Assembly (NCBI GenBank): GCA_965203435.1
Contig: CBDBCU010000003.1
Span: forward strand, 434,001-498,000
Length of the DNA: 64,000 bases
Source: CBDBCU01 sp965203435
GTDB lineage: Bacteria > Chloroflexota > Dehalococcoidia > Lucifugimonadales > UBA3495
Reading direction: 5' to 3'
Shown here: positions 8,500 to 15,341 of the stretch, in pieces
How the letters are laid out: each line of letters starts with the position of its first letter
Numbering within the stretch: the first letter of the stretch is position 1
The notes under the pieces: generated by a model
What the model was told of the DNA's origin: nothing
The model's input: the letters and a program-made list of their open reading frames with translations, nothing else
The model's database searches: none
Translations under genes and position numbers: made by a program

Positions 8500-8760
8500 A
8501 TGCCTGAAACGACCCGGGAAGCCCTGCACTGCCTGGTGGATCAGCTGGAGGAGTGCGCTTGGGATGAAGTCAGCTTTATCCTGCAAGAGTATGTGGCGAA
8601 GCCCGACCATACGGAATGCTACCCGTGGGACGCCCCGGAGGTAGATCCGACGCCGGGGGAAATCGCCGACTTCGAGGAATACTACGCCGAGCTGCGGGAG
8701 GGAAAGGTTAAGTCCATTCCCCACGAGGAGGTCCTGAAGCAGCTGAAGGACTTGCCGTGA
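8500..8760 (+). CDS. RelB-like antitoxin, copy 4
   Basis: 86 residues, same family. ATG at 8500 follows AAGGAGGTACCATCT. Contains LDEC-type acidic helices, DAPEVDPTPGEIADFEEYYAE and the basic tail KVKSIPHEEVLKQL. Its TGA overlaps the GTG of the next toxin gene by 4 nt. Confidence 0.8.
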   Translation: MPETTREALHCLVDQLEECAWDEVSFILQEYVAKPDHTECYPWDAPEVDPTPGEIADFEEYYAELREGKVKSIPHEEVLKQLKDLP

Positions 8761-9020
8761 TTTGGCGAGTCGAGTGGCGTCCTCGCGCCAGGGCTGACCT
8801 CGCTGCTTTGGATCCCCCGGTTCAGCGGCGGGTTTTAGCGGCAATAGCGCGTCTGGCCGATACCAACCAGGGCGATATGACTAAGTTGCGGGGCGGCAAC
8901 AGGGATGAATGGCGGCTGCGGGTAGGCTCCTGGCGGGTTCGGCTGGAATTCGACCATCCGAACAACATCCTTACGGTGTTGCGGGTTAGGCACCGCCGGG
9001 ACGCCTACCGGCGGCGGTAA
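8757..9020 (+). CDS. RelE/ParE-type toxin, copy 2
   Basis: 87 residues, close paralogue of the toxin at 8190: WRVEWRPRARADLAALD, then EWRLRVGSWRVRLEFDHPNN and VLRVRHRRDAYRRR. GTG start coupled to the preceding antitoxin. Together the four antitoxin copies and two toxin copies form a tandem array inside the moxR operon. Confidence 0.88.
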   Translation: MIWRVEWRPRARADLAALDPPVQRRVLAAIARLADTNQGDMTKLRGGNRDEWRLRVGSWRVRLEFDHPNNILTVLRVRHRRDAYRRR

Positions 9021-9049
9021 TTTGCCGGGTTGAGACCAGAGTCCGGCAT

Positions 9050-9080
9050 CGTGGTTAAGGATTTTGAGGAATTGCCGTGA
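9050..9080 (+). pseudogene. Antitoxin 3' remnant joined to the DUF58 start
   Basis: Reads in frame IVVKDFEELP then TGA, matching the closing residues of the antitoxin family (VVKYLLELP, VKRFEELP). The TGA overlaps the GTG start of the DUF58 gene (GTGA at 9077-9080) just as antitoxin stops overlap toxin starts upstream. It looks like the tail left by recombination within the array. Confidence 0.6.
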
Positions 9081-10357
9081 GCTTGAACAAGCGGAATATC
9101 GGGATTTTGATCCTGCTGGCGGTGGTGGCTTTCTACACCGCCGGCACCGGCTTTCCCTTTTTTTACCGCTTTCTCTATGTCCTCCTGCTGGCCCTGGGCC
9201 TGGGCCTGTTCTGGGCCTGGATTAACCTGCGGGGGCTGGAAGTGCGGCTGACCCGGCTGGCTACCCGGGGGCAGGTGGGCGGCTATCTGGAGGGGCAGAT
9301 TCAGGTGGTCAACCGCCTGCGCCTGCCCAAGTCCTGGCTGGAAGTCAAGGAAGTTTCCGACCTGCCCGGCTACACCGCCGGCCGCGGCATTGCCTTGGTG
9401 CGGGATCAGTCCCGCAGCTGGCGCATTGAGACCTATCTGGCCCGGCGCGGCGTCTTTGCCACCGGGCGCATTGAAGTTACCAGTCAAGACCCGTTCGGCC
9501 TGTTCCGGCTGAGCCGCCGCTTTCTGGAATCCCAGCCGTATATCGTATTTCCGGCGGCCGAGCCGCTGCCCGACCTGGCGCCCGGCTTTGCCTGGCTGCC
9601 CAGCGACCATCGCGTTACCCGCCGCGCCGACCACATCACCCCGGAATCCTCCGGCGTCCGGGAATATACCTACGGCGACAGCTTTCGGCAAATCCACTGG
9701 CCCTATACCGCCCGGATGAACAACCTGATGGTCAAAGAGTTTGACATGGGCCTTTCCGCCGAATCCTGGGTGCTGCTGGATTTGCAGCGCAGCGTCCACT
9801 TGGGGGAGGATCCCCTGGACAATACCGAGGAATTGTGCGTTGCCCTGGCCGCCTCCATCATCAGCCGCTTGGATGAACTGGCGGCCCCGGTGGGCTTGGC
9901 GGCCAGCGGCGGCGATACCTGGCTGCTGCGGCCCGGCTCCGGCCCGGCGCACCTGGGCAGTCTGATGGAGGCTCTGGCCGCGGTCCGCGCCCAGGGCAAT
10001 TTGACTCTGGAACGGTTCATCTATGATTTGCAGCCGCACCTCAGCCGGTTCAACACCTTGACCGTCATCACTCCCACCCGGCGTACCGAATGGATCCCGG
10101 CCCTGGTCAGCCTGCGCCGGCAGGGAGTTAATCTGGCGGTGGTCTATGTGGATCCTACGGAGTTCGGGGCGGCCGCCGCGCCGCAATCGCCGCTGGATTT
10201 TCTCTTTGCCAACGAAGTGCCGGTTTATCCGGTAAAGCGGGGGCAGTCCTTTAACGAGGCCCTGCAAATGCCCTTATACGGCGGGGAAAGCTACCGCTAC
10301 CCGGCGCCGCCGCCGGCCGCCGCCGCGCCGACATCCCCGGATCCGGAGGCTGCCTAA
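9077..10357 (+). CDS. DUF58 domain protein
   Basis: 426 residues, the usual partner of MoxR ATPases. Two N-terminal membrane helices (within residues 1-55) are followed by the DUF58 core with the signature REYTYGDSFRQIHWPYTARM and LMVKEFD, and a VWA-like remainder. A Pro/Ala-rich tail ends the protein. GTG start at 9077 overlaps an antitoxin remnant; the stop TAA shares its last A with the ATG of the next gene (10357). Function is probably assembly or regulation of envelope complexes together with MoxR and the transglutaminase-like protein. Confidence 0.93.
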   Translation: MSLNKRNIGILILLAVVAFYTAGTGFPFFYRFLYVLLLALGLGLFWAWINLRGLEVRLTRLATRGQVGGYLEGQIQVVNRLRLPKSWLEVKEVSDLPGYTAGRGIALVRDQSRSWRIETYLARRGVFATGRIEVTSQDPFGLFRLSRRFLESQPYIVFPAAEPLPDLAPGFAWLPSDHRVTRRADHITPESSGVREYTYGDSFRQIHWPYTARMNNLMVKEFDMGLSAESWVLLDLQRSVHLGEDPLDNTEELCVALAASIISRLDELAAPVGLAASGGDTWLLRPGSGPAHLGSLMEALAAVRAQGNLTLERFIYDLQPHLSRFNTLTVITPTRRTEWIPALVSLRRQGVNLAVVYVDPTEFGAAAAPQSPLDFLFANEVPVYPVKRGQSFNEALQMPLYGGESYRYPAPPPAAAAPTSPDPEAA

Positions 10358-12900
10358 TGATTGGCGTCCGCCGCCGTAGCGACACCGCCGTCGAGGCCCC
10401 GGCCCGCCGGGTCAGCCTGGACACCGAGGCCCTGGGCAAGATTTTGTTGACCGGCCTCAACTACTTCCGGCCGGCCGATGGCTGGGCCACGGTGCTGCTC
10501 CTGGCCCTGAACCTGATGGTCGTGGTCTGGTCTGTGGAACAGGCCGACTGGGTGCCGACGCCCAATCTGGTGTCCCTGATTTTGCTGGCCATGCTGGTGG
10601 GCCTTTTCCTGGCCCGGCTGCCTTTGTGGGGCGTACTGGTGCTGCCCCTGGGCCTGCTGCTGGGCTTGGGCGTCATCGTCGCGCAGATAACCTCTTTCCG
10701 GGCCGAGGGGATGGAACTGGCTAACGCCGCCGAACTCTGGCAGCGCTTGTATCTGTGGTACGACGCGGCTCGCACCGGCAGCATCAACATTGACCGGGAA
10801 CCCTTTGCCTTTGGCCTGATGGTCGCCACCTGGCTGGCCGGTTATCTGGCGGCGTGGGTATTTTTCCGTCACCGCAACTTTTGGGGCGTCTTTATCCTGG
10901 GCGGCGCCGGGCTGCTGTCCAACCTGACCTATCTGCCGGCCGAAGGCAGCATCTACCTGGGCATCTACCTGTTCACCGCCCTGCTGCTGGTGGCCCGGGT
11001 GCAGGCGGTGCGCCGCTTGCGGGAATGGCGGCGATTGGGCTTTCAGGCCGACAGCCACTTGCCCATCCTGTCCGTATCCGACAGCGTGCTGATGGCCTTT
11101 GCCGTGCTGCTGATGGCCTTTCTGCTACTGCCCACCGGCAGTTTCTGGCAGCCGGCCCATAATGTCTATGAATATATGCGGTCGCCGCTGGTGCGCTTTG
11201 AGGATGATTTCAACCGCCTTTTCGCCGGCTTGCCGGCCCGGCGGCCGCTGCCTTACCGCATCTGGGGTGATGTGATGGCCTTTCAGGGGACGATCAATCC
11301 CACGACCACGCCGGTGCTGCAAGTGGATTCCCCGGTGGCCCTGTATTGGAAAGCCCGCAGCTACGGCACTTATACGCCCAAGGGCTGGGTTTCCGATGAA
11401 ACGGTGTTGCAGTCCACCGACTGGACGCCCCGCCACGCGGCGCCGCAGCCTTATGCCCAGCGCTTTGAGGTTACGCACTCGGTAACGCTGAACTACCCTA
11501 CCCGCAACCTTTTTGCCGGCGGGCAGGTTTTGGCGGTGAACCGGGAAGTGCAAATTGAAACCTACGACTCGCCGCAGTATGCCCTGGATTTTACCGGGCC
11601 GCCGGCGGTAACGGCCGCGCCTCGGCTGAACATCGCCGCCCTGCGTCTGGAGCGGGAATTGCGGCAGACCGGCCGGGCCGCCAGCCGCGCCCGCTTGGCC
11701 GCCGCCGTGCCGGCCGGTTTTCAACTGGCGGATGTCCGCCGCCAGGGCGGCCAGGTGCAGGGGATCGTCCTGGCGGAAACCCTGCCGGAACAGCCCGATA
11801 CCCTGTCCCTCCGTAGCGCCGGACGGGAGTTCAAGCGCGGCGAAACCTACGCCGTAACCGCCTCCGTATCCCAAGCCGAACCGGAGGATTTGCGCCTGGC
11901 CGGCGTGGACTATCCCACTTGGGCTTTGGCTAAATATACGCAATTGCCGCCGGAACTGCCGCAGCGGGTACGGGATTTGGGCGCGGAATTGACCGCCGGC
12001 GCGGAAACCCCTTACGATAAGGCCAAAGCCGTCGAAGCCTACCTGAAAACCCTGCCCTATTCCCTGACTATGAACCCGCCGCCCTACAATTCCGATGGGG
12101 TGGATCATTTCCTGTTTAACGAGCGGCGCGGCTACAGCGAATACTTTGCCTCGGCGATGACCGTGCTGCTCCGCACCCAGGGCATCCCGGCCCGGATGGT
12201 CACCGGCTACACCGTAGGCCAGCAGGTTCCCGATGAGGACATTTATATCGTTGCCGACAGCAACAGCCACGGCTGGGTCGAGGTTTTCTTTCCCGGCTAC
12301 GGCTGGATCGGGTTCGAGCCTACCCCCGGGGCGTCTATTCCTATAGCCGCGCCCCCGGTGATTGAGGATAAGCCGCTGGATTTCGTCCTGCCCGCCGAGG
12401 ATTTGGATGTTCCCTTGTGCGATGACGATGAGGAACTGGATGACTGCGAGGAGGAGTTTCTCCTGGAACCCACGGCCAGCCCGGAGCAGGAAAATCTGCT
12501 AGTCCAATGGGCCCGCCAATACCTGCCCTGGCTGGGCGGCGTACTGGCCGCCGCCGCTATCATTGCCGCCCTGGGTTGGCTGTTCTGGCGGCGTTACCTG
12601 ACGCCCTCATCCGATCCGCCGACGGTTTTCCGCCGCTTGGCTTTCCTGGGCCGGCTGAACGCCGTCGGCCCGGCCGCTTGGCAAACCCCCTATCAATATA
12701 TGCGGCGGCTGCAAGGGGAACTGCCGGCCCACCGGGAACCCCTGTCCATTATCGTCAACAGCTATGTGCGGCACCGCTACGGCGGCAAGGAAACCAGCCC
12801 GGAACAGGCGGAAAGTTTGACCCGGGCCTGGCTGCAAGTCCGCCGGCCGCTGCTGTTCCATCTTTTCCGCCGGAGGAATCGCGCTGATGAATCAACTTAA
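10357..12900 (+). CDS. TgpA-like membrane transglutaminase-domain protein, catalytic Cys replaced by Ser
   Basis: 847 residues. An N-terminal block of several membrane helices, an extracytoplasmic region, then a transglutaminase core, one more membrane helix (near 720) and a cytoplasmic C-terminal domain, matching TgpA/DUF3488-transglutaminase proteins. In the core the segment normally written GYCEYFASAM reads GYSEYFASAM, with Ser at about residue 594 (codon 12136-12138). The His (SHGWVEVFFPGYGW, about 638) and an acidic residue (FEPTPG, about 654) are kept. An acidic stretch of about 20 residues (DDDEELDDCEEE) precedes the last helix. Coupled to DUF58 by a 1-nt overlap. Confidence 0.92.
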   Translation: MIGVRRRSDTAVEAPARRVSLDTEALGKILLTGLNYFRPADGWATVLLLALNLMVVVWSVEQADWVPTPNLVSLILLAMLVGLFLARLPLWGVLVLPLGLLLGLGVIVAQITSFRAEGMELANAAELWQRLYLWYDAARTGSINIDREPFAFGLMVATWLAGYLAAWVFFRHRNFWGVFILGGAGLLSNLTYLPAEGSIYLGIYLFTALLLVARVQAVRRLREWRRLGFQADSHLPILSVSDSVLMAFAVLLMAFLLLPTGSFWQPAHNVYEYMRSPLVRFEDDFNRLFAGLPARRPLPYRIWGDVMAFQGTINPTTTPVLQVDSPVALYWKARSYGTYTPKGWVSDETVLQSTDWTPRHAAPQPYAQRFEVTHSVTLNYPTRNLFAGGQVLAVNREVQIETYDSPQYALDFTGPPAVTAAPRLNIAALRLERELRQTGRAASRARLAAAVPAGFQLADVRRQGGQVQGIVLAETLPEQPDTLSLRSAGREFKRGETYAVTASVSQAEPEDLRLAGVDYPTWALAKYTQLPPELPQRVRDLGAELTAGAETPYDKAKAVEAYLKTLPYSLTMNPPPYNSDGVDHFLFNERRGYSEYFASAMTVLLRTQGIPARMVTGYTVGQQVPDEDIYIVADSNSHGWVEVFFPGYGWIGFEPTPGASIPIAAPPVIEDKPLDFVLPAEDLDVPLCDDDEELDDCEEEFLLEPTASPEQENLLVQWARQYLPWLGGVLAAAAIIAALGWLFWRRYLTPSSDPPTVFRRLAFLGRLNAVGPAAWQTPYQYMRRLQGELPAHREPLSIIVNSYVRHRYGGKETSPEQAESLTRAWLQVRRPLLFHLFRRRNRADEST

Positions 12901-13402
12901 ACGCTGCATCTTTCCCTCGTCCCACGGGTGGGTAGGCATCGCGGGCAGCGCCCGGGGCTTGGCCCGGCTGACCCTGAAACCCACCCCGGAGGAAACCCTG
13001 GAATCCCTGGCGGCCGATGGCTGGCCCGAGGCCGACCCGGAGGACGCTGTCTTTGCCCAGGCCCGGCAGTGTCTGGAACGCTACTTCGCCGGGGAAGTGG
13101 ACGCCCTGGCCGAGCTGGAACTGGATTTGACCGATGCCCCGCCCTTTTATGCGGCGGCTTGGGACGCCTGTCGTACCATTCCCGCCGGCGAAACCCGCAG
13201 CTACGCTTGGCTGGCGGCGGCGGCCGGCCGCCCCGGCGCGGCCCGGGCCGCCGGCCAAGCCATGGCCAAAAACCGCTTGGCCCTGGTCATCCCCTGCCAC
13301 CGGGTCATCGGCAGCAGCGGCGATTTGCACGGCTACGGCGCCGGCGGCCTGGCGGTAAAGGCGGAACTGCTGAATATGGAGCGGGCGGCCACTCAATCCT
13401 GA
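12887..13402 (+). CDS. Methylated-DNA--protein-cysteine methyltransferase
   Basis: Ogt/MGMT-type suicide repair enzyme that takes alkyl groups from O6-alkylguanine. 171 residues, normal length. The acceptor motif IPCHRVIG is present (Cys at about 137), preceded by the helix-turn-helix region AGETRSYAWLAAAAG and the arginine-finger-like RAAGQAM, and followed by GYGAGGLAVKAELLNME. ATG at 12887 lies 14 nt inside the end of the transglutaminase-like gene, so it is the last member of that operon. Confidence 0.94.
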   Translation: MNQLKRCIFPSSHGWVGIAGSARGLARLTLKPTPEETLESLAADGWPEADPEDAVFAQARQCLERYFAGEVDALAELELDLTDAPPFYAAAWDACRTIPAGETRSYAWLAAAAGRPGAARAAGQAMAKNRLALVIPCHRVIGSSGDLHGYGAGGLAVKAELLNMERAATQS

Positions 13403-13458
13403 CCGGCCAATCCGCCGGCCATCCTCAAGTATCCCTAATCAAAACAACCGGAGGCGTT

Positions 13459-13779
13459 ATGCTGAACCCGGAATCCTTGGAAAAAGTCCAGGAAATCTTT
13501 GCCGAAACCCTGAACGCGCGCTTTGCCGGCGAACTGGATTTCGGCCCCATCATCGCAACCCTGAATGAGGACTGGTGGGGGGAGGATTACCTGCGGGTCC
13601 TGATTGTCGTCGACGGCGACATGAAACGGCTGGATCCCAGCTGGACCGTGGGCTTGATCCGGCGGATTCGGCCCCAGCTGGAAGCGGCCGGGATCACCGA
13701 GACTCCCGCCCCCACCTTTATCGGGACGAAGGGGTACAAAACGGCTTTGCGGAGGGGATGGGTTGATAAAATCGGATGA
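13459..13779 (+). CDS. Partner protein of HEPN cassette, copy A (unknown family)
   Basis: 106 residues, ATG at 13459 after GGAGGCGTT. It has a helical N-terminus (ESLEKVQEIFAETLNARF) and a central hydrophobic strand with acidic residues, VLIVVDGDMKRLDPSW. Its pairing with a HEPN gene suggests a nucleotidyltransferase-like antitoxin of the MNT type, but the GSRARG and DxD nucleotidyltransferase motif pair is not clear, so this remains a guess. It overlaps the HEPN gene by 17 nt. Confidence 0.7.
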   Translation: MLNPESLEKVQEIFAETLNARFAGELDFGPIIATLNEDWWGEDYLRVLIVVDGDMKRLDPSWTVGLIRRIRPQLEAAGITETPAPTFIGTKGYKTALRRGWVDKIG

Positions 13780-14242
13780 CCTTATCGCCGCGGCTTTCGA
13801 TCTGGTAGCCGCCGGCGGCCGCGGCCGGCCCCGACAAGCCAATTTGCGCCGGGCGGTCAGCACCGCCTACTACGCTATGTTCCACTGCCTGGCGGCAATC
13901 TGCGCCGATTTGCTGGTAGGCGGCGAGGGTTCGGAGCGCAGTGAACCGGCGTGGCGGCAAGTCTATCGGGCTTTGGAGCATGGCGCGGCCCGGCAGCGTT
14001 GCAACCGCGCCGCTATGATCCAGAAGTTCCCGGCGGAAATTCAGGACTTCGCGGAAAAGTTCGTGCTGATGCAGCGGCGGCGGCATCAAGCGGACTACGA
14101 CCCGGAGGCCCGTTATGACAAAGATGCCGTCCTTCAGGACATCATTGCCGTAGCGGAAGCCATCGCCAAGCTACGGCAGGTTCCGGTCAAAGACCGCCGC
14201 GCCTTTGCCGTGTACCTGCTCTTTCCCTTGCGGAACAACTGA
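13763..14242 (+). CDS. HEPN-domain protein, copy A
   Basis: 159 residues, all helical. The segment LRRAVSTAYYAMFHCLAAICADLL is the typical HEPN core helix. No canonical Rx4-6H ribonuclease motif is obvious; a RRRHQADYDPEA segment and KDRRAFAVYLLF near the C-terminus are the most conserved-looking parts. The start is TTG at 13763 after GGAGGGGATGGG. It is inside the end of the partner gene, implying co-translation and a complex. Likely a toxin or a nucleotide-modified HEPN partner. Confidence 0.8.
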   Translation: MIKSDDLIAAAFDLVAAGGRGRPRQANLRRAVSTAYYAMFHCLAAICADLLVGGEGSERSEPAWRQVYRALEHGAARQRCNRAAMIQKFPAEIQDFAEKFVLMQRRRHQADYDPEARYDKDAVLQDIIAVAEAIAKLRQVPVKDRRAFAVYLLFPLRNN

Positions 14243-14320
14243 GCGGCCCGGCGGCTTGGCCTGCTAACCCAGGCAAGCCGCCGCCCGCAATCATCCCTAA
14301 TCAAAACAACCGGAGGCGTT

Positions 14321-14641
14321 ATGCTGAGCCCGGAAGCCCTGGAGAAAGTCCAGGAAATCTTTGCCGAAACCCTGAACGCGCGCTTTGCCGGCGAACTGGA
14401 TTTCGGCCCCATCGTCGTCACCCCGGATGTGGACTGGTGCGGGGAGGATTACCTGCGTATCCTGATTGTCGTCGACGGCGACATGAAACGGCTGGATCCC
14501 AGCTGGACCGTGAGCTTAATCCGGCGGGTTCGCCCCCATCTGGAAGCGGCCGGGATCACCCTGTTTCCCGCGCCGTCCTTTATCGGGGTAAAGGGGTACA
14601 AGTCGGCTTTGCGGAGGGGGGTAGTTGATAAAATCATCTGA
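14321..14641 (+). CDS. Partner protein of HEPN cassette, copy B
   Basis: 106 residues, a close duplicate of the protein at 13459, including the identical upstream stretch AACAACCGGAGGCGTT before the ATG. Most differences are substitutions in the middle (ATLNEDW versus TPDVDW) and near the end. Overlaps its own HEPN gene by 17 nt exactly as copy A does. Confidence 0.7.
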   Translation: MLSPEALEKVQEIFAETLNARFAGELDFGPIVVTPDVDWCGEDYLRILIVVDGDMKRLDPSWTVSLIRRVRPHLEAAGITLFPAPSFIGVKGYKSALRRGVVDKII

Positions 14642-15104
14642 CCTCATCGCCGCGGCTTTCGATCTGGTAGCCGCCAGCGGCCGGGGCCGTCCTCGGCAAG
14701 CCAATCTGCGCCGGGCGGTCAGCACGGCTTACTACGCTATGTTCCACTGCTTGGCGGCAATCTGCGCCGATTTGCTGGTGGGCGGCGAGGGTTCGGAGCG
14801 CAGCGAACCGGCGTGGCGGCAAGTCTATCGGGCTTTGGAGCATGGCGCGGCCCGGCAGCGTTGCAACCGCCCGGCCATTATGCAGCGGTTTCCGGCGGAA
14901 ATTCAGGACTTCGCGGAAAAGTTCGTGCTGATGCAGCAGAAGCGGCATCAGGCGGACTATGGCCCGGAGGGTGTCTTTGACAAGGACACCGTCCTCCAGG
15001 ACATCATTGCCGTGGCGGAAGCCATCGCCAAGCTGCGGCAAGTACCGGTCAAAGACCGCCGCGCCTTTGCCGTGTACCTGCTCTTTCCCCTGCGGAACAA
15101 CTGA
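14625..15104 (+). CDS. HEPN-domain protein, copy B
   Basis: 159 residues, nearly the same as the HEPN protein at 13763; differences cluster at the tip (VLMQQKRHQADYGPEGVFDKDT). TTG start at 14625. Followed by a strong hairpin at 15131-15160. The tandem duplication of the complete two-gene unit (about 860 bp period) supports the idea that the two genes work as a module. Confidence 0.8.
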   Translation: MIKSSDLIAAAFDLVAASGRGRPRQANLRRAVSTAYYAMFHCLAAICADLLVGGEGSERSEPAWRQVYRALEHGAARQRCNRPAIMQRFPAEIQDFAEKFVLMQQKRHQADYGPEGVFDKDTVLQDIIAVAEAIAKLRQVPVKDRRAFAVYLLFPLRNN

Positions 15105-15130
15105 CCGGCCGCGGTATTGGTCTGCTGAAA

Positions 15131-15160
15131 CCCGGCCCCTTTCTCCGGAAAGGGGCCGGG
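15131..15160 (+). terminator. Hairpin after the HEPN cassettes
   Basis: Perfect 12-bp stem CCCGGCCCCTTT / AAAGGGGCCGGG with a 6-base loop. No T-run follows directly (GCTAATTCTT), so it may be a weak terminator or a transcript-end stabiliser. Confidence 0.55.
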
Positions 15161-15214
15161 GCTAATTCTTGCCGCCCACCCGCCCATCCTTCGCCGCCAA
15201 TCGGCCGCAAGTTC

Positions 15215-15243
15215 TTGACATCACGACTTTTTGGCAATATCTT
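15215..15243 (+). promoter_or_regulatory. Promoter of the substrate-binding protein gene
   Basis: TTGACA (15215-15220), 17-base spacer, TATCTT (15238-15243). About 90 bases of leader precede the TTG start of the downstream lipoprotein gene. Confidence 0.6.
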
Positions 15244-15341
15244 ATTTGCCGGCGGTTTTTGGCGCCGGCCTTTTGGCAACCCGGACGGCAAGAAAAGCGG
15301 CGCAAACCGCAAACTTAAAGCGTTAAGGAGGTCTGGAAACC

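Noticed and set aside
11125..12270. 381-codon frame on the minus strand
   Set aside because: Lies antisense within the transglutaminase-like gene, low-complexity, no start signal.
12296..12335. tRNA-like GGGTTCGAGCC sequence
   Set aside because: T-loop-like motif falls within the transglutaminase-like coding region and no acceptor stem or anticodon arm fits.
13134..13358. Small frame within the alkyl-transferase gene
   Set aside because: In another frame of a well-supported gene.
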